Positions 1 through 11,688 of a stretch of DNA of 64,000 bases are shown piece by piece. The stretch is from Diphasiastrum complanatum (taxonomy: Eukaryota > Streptophyta > Lycopodiopsida > Lycopodiales > Lycopodiaceae). The stretch covers positions 5,990,873 through 6,054,872 of the forward strand of contig CM055107.1 of the NCBI GenBank assembly GCA_029204225.1. The letters run 5' to 3'. The notes under the pieces are model-generated. The model saw only the letters and a list, made by a program, of their open reading frames with translations, searched no databases and had not been told where the DNA came from. How positions within the stretch are numbered: the first letter of the stretch is position 1; each line of letters opens with the position of its first letter. The translations under genes were made by a program, and so were the position numbers.

Positions 1-379
1 GGTGCTCTGAAAAATATTTAAGATACATTCTAAACTATATAAAAAGATTTATAATTTATAAAAATATGGTCTTAAAATATTCCAAATCATAAAATATAGT
101 CTCAATTTACTTAAATTGTATTTTATCTATGATTTTTTCTCCTTCTTACAAATGTCATGTGCTTTGCTTTCTAGATTTGGGTATACTAATAGTCCCATTA
201 TTGATGAAGTTAATAAATTTGATATTTTGATTAGCGATAGAAAAATTGAATGCAATTCTATCATGGATGAACATGGAAGCACTATTGCATAAAATAATAT
301 TGTATTGGAAATTGATAGCAAGTTTTTTTTCTTCTCAAGAAATATGACCTTAGATTATAAATTTTTAAAAAAGTACAAA
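1..379. other. AT-rich sequence, no gene seen
   Basis: Low-complexity AT-rich DNA. Short open frames on the minus strand carry no recognisable motif. It lies just beyond the 3' end of the LINE relic (minus direction) and may be its untranslated tail, but no poly(A) boundary is clear. Confidence 0.4.
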
Positions 380-1990
380 GAAACAAAATTTTTAAAGAAG
401 CATAGGCTTTGTCAGCCTCTTTAAAGAGGAATAGAGGGGAGCTGTAAAAATCACCATTCCCAAGTTCTCTACTATTCTTGTCCAGCCAAATGTTCCACAA
501 TACATTGCCAAAAATCATTGGAGTTTGCATCATCAAACGTAATATCGTTTGACAGAAGATCTAGATGACTGAATCTCTTAAACCTGACATGAAAGCATGC
601 AATAAAAAGGTCAGTAACAATTTTCCAAAGTAGAGCATAGTACTGAAAGAACAAATGTATCACATTCTCATCAAACATTTTACACTTAGAGTAGAAATGT
701 GACACATCCCCTCTATAATTGATACATAAAGAAAGAGAGAGTTGAAGGATCCTCGTGAAAAAGACTCTAAGCTTGTTTTGATCTTAAAGTTAAGACAGAA
801 TCTAGATTTCCAAAGGTGGGAGGGGTCAAAAACTTTTCATTTCGAGTTGTACCACGAGAAAGTGAAATTAGTTTCTTTAGTAGGAGAAAAAATAGAGTAG
901 GAAATATTGTCTGATTTGTCATGAAAGTCCATTTTTCATTGTAGTCAGAAGCAGCACAAGTAGTCAAGGGGCCAACATTGCCAGACGAAAAGGCAGTTTT
1001 GCGAGAGGAGAGACCCAGTTCAACTTTGCGACGAGAGATAATATTAGAGTAAATCGAGTTCATGATATGGTCCCAAGCAACAAGCCCCTGACAAGTCAAA
1101 GTCTGCTCTCGATCAAAGCCAGAAGTTTAGAGTTAATGGTAATCACCTTAGAAAACCAGAGAGAATCCAAAGGAGAAACAAAACTAATCCATTACAAAAA
1201 AGTATGCTCCCGCATAGAGAGAGTAATATTGACTTGAATAAAGGAGGAAGAGAGATAAGAGCAGGAAGGATGATTGAGTAAATTCTAGAAAGTAAGAATG
1301 AGGGTTATTGACATCGAATGAAGGAAGAGGAGAAAGAATAGTTGTCATCATGAGAATCAAGGGTTGAGGAGAAACGAAGCTGGCATGAATACGTCTATAA
1401 AATGAACTAAGAGAGATGATAACCAAAACCACCTAGTTCTTTGGGAGCCATGTAGATATCCCAATTCAAAAGGCTAGGTCTATTATTTCAAAGGAATTTT
1501 CAAAAAGTCTTAGCATTAGATAGAGAATGGGAAGGGGGAAAGAACCAGATAAAAAGAAAATTGGTGAACTAGGAGGAATGATATGTTTAAAAACAATGAG
1601 CATAAAAGGATAATTTAAAAGAGTTCCAAAAAAGTATTGGGATCTAATTTTGTCAGTAATCCAGTTAAATCGGTCTCTGTTAGAATACGAGGCACCTAGA
1701 GGGAAGCCAATATATTTAAAGATGGTTTATGAGGAAGGACGTTTAAACCTACACCTTAACACCAATCAGGGGGAGCATCATGAGAGAGAACAACGATATC
1801 AGATTATTAGTAGTTAATCAAAGACGCTGAAAAGTCATAGAAACGAGCAAGCTCAATAAGGAGAAGGGAAGTAGATTAGTGACGAAGCTCGATAATGTAG
1901 GCCAAATCGTTAGCGAAGAGTTTATGGCTTAACCACAATCTAGCATGCTAAGAATCAGAGAATGATAGCATTGAATTACAAATGAGCAAA
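380..1990 (-). pseudogene. LINE (L1-type) reverse transcriptase relic, 3' part
   Basis: Read on the minus strand in several broken frames, this region keeps the order of a plant non-LTR retrotransposon ORF2. A block near 1930-1880 reads KLFANDLAYIIELRH, which matches the RT active-site box (normally F/YADD), here with the first Asp of the pair changed to Asn. Next comes FKYIGFPLGA near 1715-1690, the typical post-RT motif, then a thumb-like stretch with LLNYPFMLIVFKHIIP. A block PSLLNWDIYMAPKELGGFG follows near 1460. A zf-RVT-like C-terminus (SHFYSKCKMFDENVIHLFF, about 705-640) and WNIWLDKNSRELGNGDF near 490-430 close it. The 5' part (endonuclease and most of RT) is absent, as is usual for 5'-truncated LINE copies. 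Many stops and frameshifts make it non-functional. The family call is strong; the exact ends are approximate. Confidence 0.75.
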
Positions 1991-2607
1991 AGTACAAGAA
2001 TTTAGTGTATGAGCATTAGCCTCAACACGAGTTAGAGAGAGAAAGAGATAAAGATATTCAAGCAAATATGGTATAGATCCAAAATGGCATGGAATAGCTA
2101 CAAAGTTTTGGTTCTTCATCAAAAATTATGAGAATAGCTACACATATTTATGGAGTTTGAGGTAGCTCGAGGTAGAACCACATCCATCCACCTTTCAATC
2201 ACATCTAAAGTGGAAACTAGAGTCTAAGTGACATTTGTCACATCTCATGCATGTATCTCTACCTACTTTTACCAAGTGTCCTACTTCTAACTAGAATTGT
2301 ACAAATCATCATGCATGTGTCCATTTCACTTTGTGCATGCCTTGCATGTCACTATGGATCACTTACAATAAATGCATGTGATATGTCACGAGTTTCTACA
2401 AGCATATTAATGCTATTTCTAAGTCTACAATTTATATGCAAGTTGTATTCAACCAACTAGATATGACAAATCCATATAGCTCGAGTTCTATCTAGGCCAA
2501 ATTTGGCATTTACATTTATGAAACAACATACTTGTGTAGCACAAAGTTTGTAGCAAGCCTACAGTCAAGATAGATTATTTTTTAATTTCAACACTCCTAG
2601 AAACAAT
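1991..2607. other. Unassigned spacer
   Basis: AT-rich spacer between the LINE relic and a copia fragment. No coding motif, RNA gene or clear repeat was recognised. A 69-residue plus-strand ORF at 2251-2460 has no family features and is treated as chance. Confidence 0.4.
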
Positions 2608-3308
2608 TTATGTTGACTTGAACATGGATCTTGGTATTACTTGAAGATTGGCTCTATGCTTGATGAAGGAACTTTTGCTCAAAGGTTTGGTGAGCAAATC
2701 TGCAATACAAGATGATGTGTCAATGTGTTCCAAGTAGATTTCCCCTCCAATGAGCTTCTCTCTCACGAAGTGATGTGCAACCTCGATGTGTTTGCTCCTT
2801 GCATGGAATATCGGATTGTTGGCAAGGGCTTGTGCTGAAATGTTGTCACACATGAGCATAGGTAGCTCATCTTCCATGATTATCTTCAGCTCCACGAGCA
2901 ACCTCTTGATCCAAAGCACTTCCTTTGTTGTAGTAGTGAGTGCCTTATACTTAGCTTCACAAGATGAGAGTGATACATTATCTTGCTTTTTGGAAAGCCA
3001 AGATATCAAGTTTCCTCCAATATATATGACATAAGCACTTGTAGAATTTTGATCTGCTCTATCACTTGCAAAATCCGAGTCAGAATAGCCAACTATAGAA
3101 AGATCTTCACTTTTATACAGCAAACCATAATCAAAAGTTCAAGATATGTATCTAAGCACTCTTTTGGCCATTTTCCAATGATGAATAGTAGGATTTTGCA
3201 TAGCTTGAACACGAAAACTTATGTCAGGCCTAGTTATTGTGAGCCAAATTAAGGAGCCTATAAGACTCCTAAAAAGAGTGATGTCCACAAAGGATCTTTC
3301 ATCACCTT
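2608..3308 (-). pseudogene. Ty1/copia RT-end and RNase H fragment
   Basis: The minus strand encodes the end of a copia polyprotein. From about 3308 it reads the post-RT block with DITLFRSLIGSLIWLTITRP, then a KMAKRVLRYIS segment ended by a TGA (near 3145). A 171-residue open RNase H frame then runs to 2608, with DSDFASD, STSAYVIYIGGNLISWLSKK, SSCEAKYKAL, CDNISAQALANN and FHARSKHIEVAHHFVREK. It closely resembles the RNase H at 43024-43548, so both belong to one subfamily. The segment between the RT block and YIS is shortened by an internal deletion. The upstream side stops abruptly at about 3308, where a TG-starting putative LTR begins, suggesting a nested insertion cut the element. Confidence 0.85.
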
Positions 3309-3776
3309 TGTTAGGGTCTTTTACAATTTGGTGGCCCCGAGACCAGTCAGTCTATGTATGAATATACTCTCTTCCAAATTTAATAAAGTTGATCCTTGGG
3401 GATGATTACCATTTCGATTTTCCCTTCGGGACTGGTCCAAGTGGAAGGACCTTACTACAACCTTTTAGCGTCGCTGGTGCCTAAGGGTCCACGTCACTGA
3501 CGTGTGGCTCGCCACTATGCCATTTGGTCAGTTTGGTGACCACTATGTCTTGAGTTCCATGTGTGGCTTGTCTTTGCCTTTGGTTAACTTTTGGGGAAGT
3601 ATTTTGAGTTGGCTTTTGGGTTGGTTGGGATTCCAATTTTCTTAAGTCTGAATGGTTAAGCTTGTTACGTTTCTAAGTTGGCTTTTACGTAAGTGCATGA
3701 TGGATGAATATTAGACTTAAGCGCGTGTTGGGGAAACCGCTCAAGTCCCAGCGCCCTTTGAGCCGCCGACGCAACA
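3309..3776 (+). mobile_element. Putative 5' LTR of an unclassified LTR element
   Basis: The segment starts TGTTAGGGTC exactly where the copia fragment stops and ends GACGCAACA two bases before an initiator-Met-type primer site. TG...CA ends, about 468 bp, and position before a PBS are the evidence. No second LTR copy was found in the window, so this is inferred from structure and not confirmed by pairing. Confidence 0.5.
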
Positions 3777-3778
3777 TG

Positions 3779-3792
3779 TGGTATCAGAGTTG
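3779..3792 (+). other. Primer binding site (initiator Met tRNA type)
   Basis: TGGTATCAGAGTTG resembles the TGGTATCAGAGC primer site complementary to the 3' end of plant initiator Met tRNA, used by many copia elements. It lies two bases after the putative LTR end at 3776. Confidence 0.6.
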
Positions 3793-5230
<1,438 letters not shown>

Positions 5231-5885
5231 TGTGAAAATTGTCAACATTTCCTAGCTAGTTTGAGGCCTAAATTGGCTAAAATTGTAAATAGTTTTGGTT
5301 CTGGAGTTTCACACGTGTGAACCAGGCCACAATGTTTTTATTTACTGTATTTTTTCAGTATGATGAAGTGTCAAACTTCATACCCTTCAAAATGAGACCA
5401 TTTTGATGTATTTTGGTCATATAAGCCATTTTTAGCTATTTTTCCTATATAGGGAATATCTAGGGTCAAGTACCTTCTAGAGAGAGGAGAGAGAGTCATC
5501 TTCCTCATCCATAAATAGTAGGGAAGTCATGGAGAACAGGTTGGAGAAACCTTTTGTATGCTTCATTGAGATCAATAGATCATTGTCATTGTTTCTTCCT
5601 CCATTGAGAGCATTGTTGTGTGTATTGTCTTCAAGCTATTGTGTATGATCTTAGGTGCTTTCCAAAAGTGATAGGCTGATGTATTATGGACTGTATAATG
5701 CTATTTTGGGCCGCACTTGATGTTTATGGAAGTTTCCATTTGTGATAAATGCTTTTTGATCAAGTTCTTTGCATTCTAGGTAGCATAGAATGTGTTGCCA
5801 ATTCCTAGCTTATGTAGTTTGGAGTGCAAGCATTCAAGCCAATGATCTTGGAGTTTAGATCCACTTAGGATCTGTATTTTTCACA
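5231..5885 (+). repeat. Copia 5' LTR
   Basis: 655 bp, starting TGTGAAAATTGTC and ending GTATTTTTCACA. It is about 99.5% identical by eye to the copy at 10917-11571. A CTATATAGGG stretch near 5445-5455 could serve as a TATA box; this is inference only. Confidence 0.97.
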
Positions 5886-5900
5886 TGGTATCAGAGCTGG
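5886..5900 (+). other. Primer binding site (initiator Met tRNA)
   Basis: TGGTATCAGAGCTGG directly follows the LTR end CACA with no spacer. It matches the common plant copia primer site complementary to initiator Met tRNA. Confidence 0.9.
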
Positions 5901-7046
5901 TTGGCTTCTATTTACAGTAAGTATTCCATTTTTGGTGATATTTGGATGTTTGATCAAGTTCTAGCATGATTTTGCATTGCTTTGTTGATCAAATCTTACT
6001 AACCTTTGTTTTGTGAGTTGAACTTGTGGATCAAAAGCATATTTCAGGTCTATTGAAGATCAGAGGCTGAAAAGAAACTATTTTGGATCAGATCATAACA
6101 CCTAATCATTTGTGATTGTGAGGCTTGTGCATATTCAATACTAACAATGTTCTTTTCAATCCTATTGTTGACAATCTCCATTCTTGGATGAACACTCTCC
6201 TTAAGTGGATGAAACTTCTCCTTAAGTGGATGACAAATGCTCTTTTGAGTGAGTTGTAATTCTCCTAAAGGCTGAGCAAAGCTCCCATTTGGATGAAAGA
6301 TCCCCTTTTTTGGGTGAACATATTGTAAGCTCCATTGTGAAGAGCATATTGTAAAGATTGTCATCAATTTTGGCATAAATTTTGGTGTACTTTGTTGAGC
6401 ATGTAAGTAACTCTCCTTATGTAATTTGATTGGAGCATTTGCTGGAAGGTGTTAACCATTATGCAAGTGTGTTTTCAGGTTCTTAACAGGTTGAGGAACA
6501 TTCTCATGTGAAGTGATCTTAGATCTACATCTAAACACCAAGATTTGACAAGATAGTGAAGCTAGTCTTGTGATTCACTAAGTGTGCTCATTCATTCACC
6601 TCTAGATCTTGTATTTATCACTTGCTGGAGTTTATAAACTTTTAGAAGTGTGGTTTACATGTGGTTTTACAGGTTGAATCAATATCTTAGTGTGTTGATC
6701 AAGTTTGTTCATTACTAGGTAATCTTGGCATCCTAGTTTTGGGTATTTTCTAAGAATGCAAGTAACTCTTCACACCATAACTTGATTTGGTCACTTGCTG
6801 GAAAGTTTGAGAGCTTAAGCAAGAGTGTGTTCAGGTTGGTTTGATTTTGTAATCCATTCTTAGTGTGTGCAAAGTGTTGCATGTGTTTCAATCTTCCTTT
6901 CTATGCTTGGAAACCATCTAGGTTCAAGATAGAAGTGTTTTAGGGTCCTAAATCTTCATAGATCTCTTTATCTATCATTTGTTGAGAGAAAAGTGAGTGC
7001 TAAGTGCTTTAGGACAGAACCTAAAAGTTGAAGAAACATTAGAATC
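5901..7046 (+). other. Copia untranslated leader with internal repeats
   Basis: About 1.15 kb without a plausible ORF between the PBS and the gag start. At 6180-6330 a degenerate unit of about 21 bp recurs (TGGATGAA followed by CTCCTTAAG). A longer module with CTTGCTGGA(A/G) and, roughly 45 bp later, a T-rich stretch ending in CAGGTT occurs at about 6430-6480, 6615-6675 and 6795-6840. The ends of these modules look like intron acceptors. A minus-strand ORF at 6050-6376 is a by-product of the 21-bp repeats. Confidence 0.7.
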
Positions 7047-8273
7047 ATGGCTTCCAATGGTGGGATCATGCTAGAGTCTAGTGAAAGGTTGAGTTCATCA
7101 AACTACTCTACTTGGAAAGTGAGGATGGAGTCCTTACTTGAGTTGAATGAACTCATGGACATAGTTGCAGAAATTGAAGAGAGACCTCTCACACTTCAAG
7201 AGCAACAAAGGTTTGATAAGAAGGCCAAAAGGGCTCTTCATATCATTAAAATGAATGTTACAAATGAACTTCTCAAGGAAGTTGGAAAGTGTAAAAGTGC
7301 AAGTGAGGCATGGAATGCCTTAAAGAAGCTCTTTGAATCAAAGTCCACATCTAGGGTATTGACCCTAAGGAGACAAATATTTTCTAGTAGGCAAAGAGAG
7401 GGTGAAAGTGCTCATGCATTTATCTTGAGAGTTAAGTCCCTAAGTGATGATTTAGCATGCATTGATGAGAACATAAAAGATGGTGAAATAGTCCAAGTTA
7501 TGTTGAATGGTTTGCTAAATGAACATGCTAACCTTGTGCAAAGTTTTGCCATTCAAAGAGTCTTGCCAAGTGTGGTTGACTTGCAAGAAATCTTATTGGC
7601 TGAAGAACATAGGTTGCAATCAAAGCTTGATGGTGCATCCTTGCAAGGTGGAGGTGAAGAGGCTTTCTTCACAAAAGGCAAATTCAAGGGCAAAGGTAAA
7701 GGCAAAGGGAAATGGTCCAAAGGTGGTAACTTTGATCATGATGATCACTCTTCCTCTTCCTCTTCTACTAAGAACAATAAGTCAAAGTTCAAGTGCTTTT
7801 ATTGTGGGATAAAAGGTCATTTTGCAAATGAATGTTATAAGAAGAAAAGAGAGCAAGGAGAGAGGCAAGGAAATCTTACAATAGATGAGGAAGAACATAA
7901 CACATGTGAATCACTTGTTATGACTTCAAGTTTGTTAGCCAACATAGATGATAATGATCCTTGGTGGATTGATAGTGGAGCCTCATCTCACATGACAAGA
8001 CATAAGGAATACTTTACATCCTTATTGTCTTATGAGGGAGAAGGTAACATCATCTACACTGCAAATGATGGTCAATGTGACATCAAAGGCATAGGCACTA
8101 TTCCTATTTCCCTTTCAACAAATAGGAAAGCAAATCTTGAAAATGTTTTGTACATTCCTTCAATCACTAAGAATTTGCTTAGTGTAAGTCAAATGATTGA
8201 CAAAGGACTTGATGTGGAGTTCATTGGAGATGCATGTTTGATAAGTAAATGTGTATGGCTAGGGAGCAATTGA
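7047..8273 (+). CDS. gag: Copia Gag plus aspartic protease
   Basis: 408 codons. The start ATG follows the leader and gives MASNGGIMLESSERL then NYSTWKVRMESLL, the normal start of a copia Gag (UBN2-type capsid region, about residues 15-190). A Lys/Gly-rich basic stretch follows. Next is a single zinc knuckle CFYCGIKGHFANEC at residues 250-263 (CX2CX4HX4C, RNA binding) and the protease active site DSGASSHM from Asp309. Gag would form the particle and the protease would cleave the polyprotein. The frame stops at TGA 8271-8273 shortly after the protease, whereas intact copia elements usually read through to integrase. The next domains lie in the -1 frame. No classical slippery heptamer was seen at the overlap, so a small indel is more likely than programmed frameshifting. 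Confidence 0.95.
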   Translation: MASNGGIMLESSERLSSSNYSTWKVRMESLLELNELMDIVAEIEERPLTLQEQQRFDKKAKRALHIIKMNVTNELLKEVGKCKSASEAWNALKKLFESKSTSRVLTLRRQIFSSRQREGESAHAFILRVKSLSDDLACIDENIKDGEIVQVMLNGLLNEHANLVQSFAIQRVLPSVVDLQEILLAEEHRLQSKLDGASLQGGGEEAFFTKGKFKGKGKGKGKWSKGGNFDHDDHSSSSSSTKNNKSKFKCFYCGIKGHFANECYKKKREQGERQGNLTIDEEEHNTCESLVMTSSLLANIDDNDPWWIDSGASSHMTRHKEYFTSLLSYEGEGNIIYTANDGQCDIKGIGTIPISLSTNRKANLENVLYIPSITKNLLSVSQMIDKGLDVEFIGDACLISKCVWLGSN

Positions 8274-10921
8274 CAAACCAAGAAGTTTGGCACAAGAGGT
8301 TGGGCCATCCCAACTTCAAATCTTTGGAGGTAATGGCAAAGAAAGAGCTTGTTCTTGGTCTCCCTAAAAGTCTTGTTGCAAACAATAGTGTTTGTGAACA
8401 TTGTGCCTTGTCCAAATCTCATAGACTTGCTTATTCTAGATCTACTTCTAGATCTAAAGAAGCTTTTCAACTTGTGCATTCTGATATTCATTCTTCTAGT
8501 ACAACTAGCAATGGTGGGGCAAAGATGTATGCAACTTTCATTGATGACTTTAGTAGGTATACTTGGATCTATCTTCTTAAAAGTAAGGATGAAGTGTTTG
8601 CTGCATTTGTCAAGTTCAAGAATGAAATGGAAAACCAATTCAATACAAAGATCAAATGCTTAAGATCTGATAATGGAGGGGAATACACCTCAAATAGGTT
8701 CAAAGACTTTTGTATAGCACATGGGATTAAGAGGGAGATGTCTAGTCCTAGGACTCCACAACAGAATGGAGTGGCCGAGAGGAAGAATAGAACCCTTTGT
8801 GAATGTGCCAAGGCAATGAGACTACATGCTAATCTTGCTAAGTCTTTTTGGGGGGAAGCTTTAGCATGTGCTAACTATCTATGTAATAGATGGACAAGTG
8901 CTTCCTTGGATGGTAAAACTCCTCATGAGGTTCTTTATGGTAGAAGGCCGAGTGTCAAGCATTGTAGGATCTTTGGATGTACATGTTTTGTCAATATCAC
9001 ACTTGATGATAGAACTAAAGAAGATCCTTCATCAAAGAAGGGTGTGTTTGTTGGCTATAGTGAAGTAAGCAAGGCTTACAAAGTGTACATTCCTTCTACA
9101 AAGAAAGTTGTCATAAGTAGGGATGTCATCTTTCATGAAGAGAATGTTTCCAATGTTGTTGATGTTGATGTTGATGTGCCTACTAATCATCATGATGTGC
9201 AAGATGTCTTGGATGAAGATGGAGATGCCACTCCAAAGCAAACTTCAAGGAAGACTCAAAGGCAAAGGGCTAAGCCATCAAGGCTAACCTATGATGAAAA
9301 AGGAAAGCAAGTGGTGGACAACTCTAACCTTGCTTTTCTTACCTCTTTTGATGAACCAACTTGTGTAGGTGAAGCAATTCAAAAGAAGGAATGGATCCAA
9401 GCCATGGATCATGAGCATCAAGCACTCATCAAAAGCAACACATGGAGGTTGGTAAAGCTTCCAAAGGACAAGAAGGCAATAGGTTGTAAGTGGATCTTCA
9501 AGATCAAGACAAATCAAGATGGATCAATCAACAAGTACAAGGCAAGGTTGGTGGCAAAGGGGTATGCTCAAGAATATGGTATTGACTATGATGAGACCTT
9601 TGCACCCGTGGCAAAGATGGTAACTATTCGAATCCTAATCTCTCTTGCAACTCTTTATGATTGGGATATGTGGCAAATGGATGTTACTAATGCCTTCTTG
9701 AATGGTGATCTTGAAGAAGATATTTACATGGAGCAACCCGAGGGCTATGTTTCACATGATGAGCCTAATCATGTGTGCTATCTCCAAAAGAGTTTGTATG
9801 GGCTAAAGCAAGCACCAAGGAGTTGGTATGCTAAGCTCAATTCCTTCTTACTTTCTCAAAACTTTGTTATGAGTGAGTATGATCATTCTCTCTACTTTAG
9901 ATTGAATGAAAATGATATCACTTTACTTTTGATCTATGTTGATGACATTATCTTAAGTGGTGGTAACAATCTAGATATAGATGAAATCAAGATGGCACTC
10001 AAAAGAGAGTTTGAAATTCAAGATCTTGGTAAACTTCATTATATCTTAGGAATAGAGATTATTAGAACTTCTAAATCTACATTCATATGTCAAGAAAAGT
10101 ATGTTAACTCTATTCTAAAAAGGTTTCATATGGAAGATTGTAAAGTTGTTTCTACTCCTATGGAATCAAATGTAAAGCTAACTACAAGAAGTAATGAAAG
10201 ATCCTTCAAGGACATTACTCTCTATAGAAAGCTAATAGGATCTCTTATATGGTTAACCATCACAAGACCTGATCTAAGCTTTGTGGTTGGTAAACTAAGT
10301 CAATTTATGCAAGATCCTAGTGAGGCTCATTGGAAGCTAGGAAAGAGAGTACTTAGATACATCTCGGGATCTAGAGATTTTGGCATCTTGTATGGAGGTA
10401 CTACACCTAACCTTTGTGGATTTTCAGATTCAGATTTTGCAGGTGATCAAATGGATAGGAAGTCAACAAGTGCCTTTGCAATCTATCTTGGAGATGGAGT
10501 GGTCTCATGGCTATCAAAGAAGCAACCAACTATCTCTCTATCTTCCACCGAAGCCGAGTACAAGGCATTAACAACATGCACCAAGGAGATTCTTTGGATC
10601 AAGAGGATGTTATTGGATCTTCACTTGCTGGAACCAGAGAAGACTCCAATCATACTTTGTGATAACCTTTCAGCCCAAAGCTTGGCAAGCAATCCTGTTT
10701 TTCATGCAAGGAGCAAGCACATTGAGATTGCTCACCATTTTGTGAGAGATCAAGTCATTGCCAAAGAGGTGGAGCTTCAACATGTCTCTTCAAAGGAGTG
10801 TGTGGCTGATATCTTCACCAAACCATTGGGAAAGGACCTATATTTAATGCATAGATCTAATCTTGGAATGTGCTCAAAGACTATGTTGAAACTAGCATCC
10901 AATGTTGAAGAGGGAGTGTGA
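8249..10921 (+). CDS. pol: Copia Pol: integrase, reverse transcriptase, RNase H
   Basis: 890 codons, open from just after a TAA at 8246-8248. The annotated Met is the first in frame and probably not a real start, because translation would normally arrive from Gag. Order of domains: a pre-integrase zinc-binding region (HKRLGHPN, residues 15-22; CEHC near 49-52); an integrase core with Asp79, Asp141 (RSDNGGEY) and Glu177 (NGVAER), i.e. D-D-35-E; a long linker; RT with YVDD at 563-566 and the upstream block LKQAPRSWY; and RNase H with DSDFAGD near 727, STEAEYKAL and FHARSKHIEIAHHFV. All catalytic residues are present. The TGA stop (10919-10921) lies within the first five bases of the 3' LTR. Apart from the frame break upstream, the ORF looks intact. 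Confidence 0.96.
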   Translation: MCMAREQLTNQEVWHKRLGHPNFKSLEVMAKKELVLGLPKSLVANNSVCEHCALSKSHRLAYSRSTSRSKEAFQLVHSDIHSSSTTSNGGAKMYATFIDDFSRYTWIYLLKSKDEVFAAFVKFKNEMENQFNTKIKCLRSDNGGEYTSNRFKDFCIAHGIKREMSSPRTPQQNGVAERKNRTLCECAKAMRLHANLAKSFWGEALACANYLCNRWTSASLDGKTPHEVLYGRRPSVKHCRIFGCTCFVNITLDDRTKEDPSSKKGVFVGYSEVSKAYKVYIPSTKKVVISRDVIFHEENVSNVVDVDVDVPTNHHDVQDVLDEDGDATPKQTSRKTQRQRAKPSRLTYDEKGKQVVDNSNLAFLTSFDEPTCVGEAIQKKEWIQAMDHEHQALIKSNTWRLVKLPKDKKAIGCKWIFKIKTNQDGSINKYKARLVAKGYAQEYGIDYDETFAPVAKMVTIRILISLATLYDWDMWQMDVTNAFLNGDLEEDIYMEQPEGYVSHDEPNHVCYLQKSLYGLKQAPRSWYAKLNSFLLSQNFVMSEYDHSLYFRLNENDITLLLIYVDDIILSGGNNLDIDEIKMALKREFEIQDLGKLHYILGIEIIRTSKSTFICQEKYVNSILKRFHMEDCKVVSTPMESNVKLTTRSNERSFKDITLYRKLIGSLIWLTITRPDLSFVVGKLSQFMQDPSEAHWKLGKRVLRYISGSRDFGILYGGTTPNLCGFSDSDFAGDQMDRKSTSAFAIYLGDGVVSWLSKKQPTISLSSTEAEYKALTTCTKEILWIKRMLLDLHLLEPEKTPIILCDNLSAQSLASNPVFHARSKHIEIAHHFVRDQVIAKEVELQHVSSKECVADIFTKPLGKDLYLMHRSNLGMCSKTMLKLASNVEEGV
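10907..10916 (+). other. Polypurine tract
   Basis: GAAGAGGGAG directly abuts the TG of the 3' LTR at 10917, the expected site of plus-strand DNA priming. Confidence 0.9.
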
Positions 10922-11571
10922 AAATTGTCAACATTTCCTAGCTAGTTTGAGGCCTAAATTGGCTAAAATTGTAAATAGTTTTGGTTCTGGAGTTTTGCAC
11001 GTGTGAACCAGGCCACAATGTTTTTATTTACTGTATTTTTTCAGTATGATGAAGTGTCAAACTTCATACCCTTCAAAATGAGACCATTTTGATGTATTTT
11101 GGTCATATAAGCCATTTTTAGCTATTTTTCCTATATAGGGAATATCTAGGGTCAAGTACCTTCTAGAGAGAGGAGAGAGAGTCATCTTCCTCATCCATAA
11201 ATAGTAGGGAAGTCGTGGAGAACAGGTTGGAGAAACCTTTTGTATGCTTCATTGAGATCAATAGATCATTGTCATTGTTTCTTCCTCCATTGAGAGCATT
11301 GTTGTGTGTATTGTCTTCAAGCTATTGTGTATGATCTTAGGTGCTTTCCAAAAGTGATAGGCTGATGTATTATGGACTGTATAATGCTATTTTGGGCCGC
11401 ACTTGATGTTTATGGAAGTTTCCATTTGTGATAAATGCTTTTTGATCAAGTTCTTTGCATTCTAGGTAGCATAGAATGTGTTGCCAATTCCTAGCTTATG
11501 TAGTTTGGAGTGCAAGCATTCAAGCCAATGATCTTGGAGTTTAGATCCACTTAGGATCTGTATTTTTCACA
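10917..11571 (+). repeat. Copia 3' LTR
   Basis: 655 bp, same ends as the 5' LTR. It is followed at 11572-11576 by TCCCT, the right target-site duplication. Confidence 0.97.
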
Positions 11572-11688
11572 TCCCTCATGTAGCGCAGGCATCCCAAAGA
11601 GAGCAGGGAATCACGACTTAGCTTCCCAGCCTTCAACTCTTGCCATCCAAACCCACTTGACATACAAGCAGCCAACTCGCCAACAACA
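11572..11688. repeat. Outer piece of the left arm of a large inverted repeat
   Basis: The sequence from about 11575 to 11688 is the reverse complement of about 22500-22610, with shared strings such as CAGGCATCCCAAAG and CAGCCAACTCGCCAACAAC. It is separated from the rest of its arm (21103 onward) by the gypsy insertion. Confidence 0.85.

Larger units (their letters stand above)
5231..11571 (+). mobile_element. Complete Ty1/copia LTR retrotransposon (6.34 kb)
   Basis: All structural parts are visible. There are 655-bp direct LTRs with TG...CA ends, an initiator-Met primer site right after the 5' LTR, a long untranslated leader, gag-protease and integrase-RT-RNase H frames in copia order, and a purine tract touching the 3' LTR. 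A 5-bp target duplication TCCCT lies at 5226-5230 and 11572-11576. Aligning the two LTRs by eye gives only three differences: two adjacent ones at about 5310-5311 and one at about 5530. This is therefore a recent insertion. The one visible lesion is a frame change between protease and integrase near 8246-8271. Confidence 0.97.

Noticed and set aside
6050-6376. Minus ORF of 108 codons with FHPLKESVHP-like repeats
   Set aside because: Arises from the repeat of about 21 bp in the copia leader; no homolog among domains recognised.
8189-8638. Minus-strand ORF of 149 codons over copia pol
   Set aside because: Shadow frame opposite intact integrase coding sequence.
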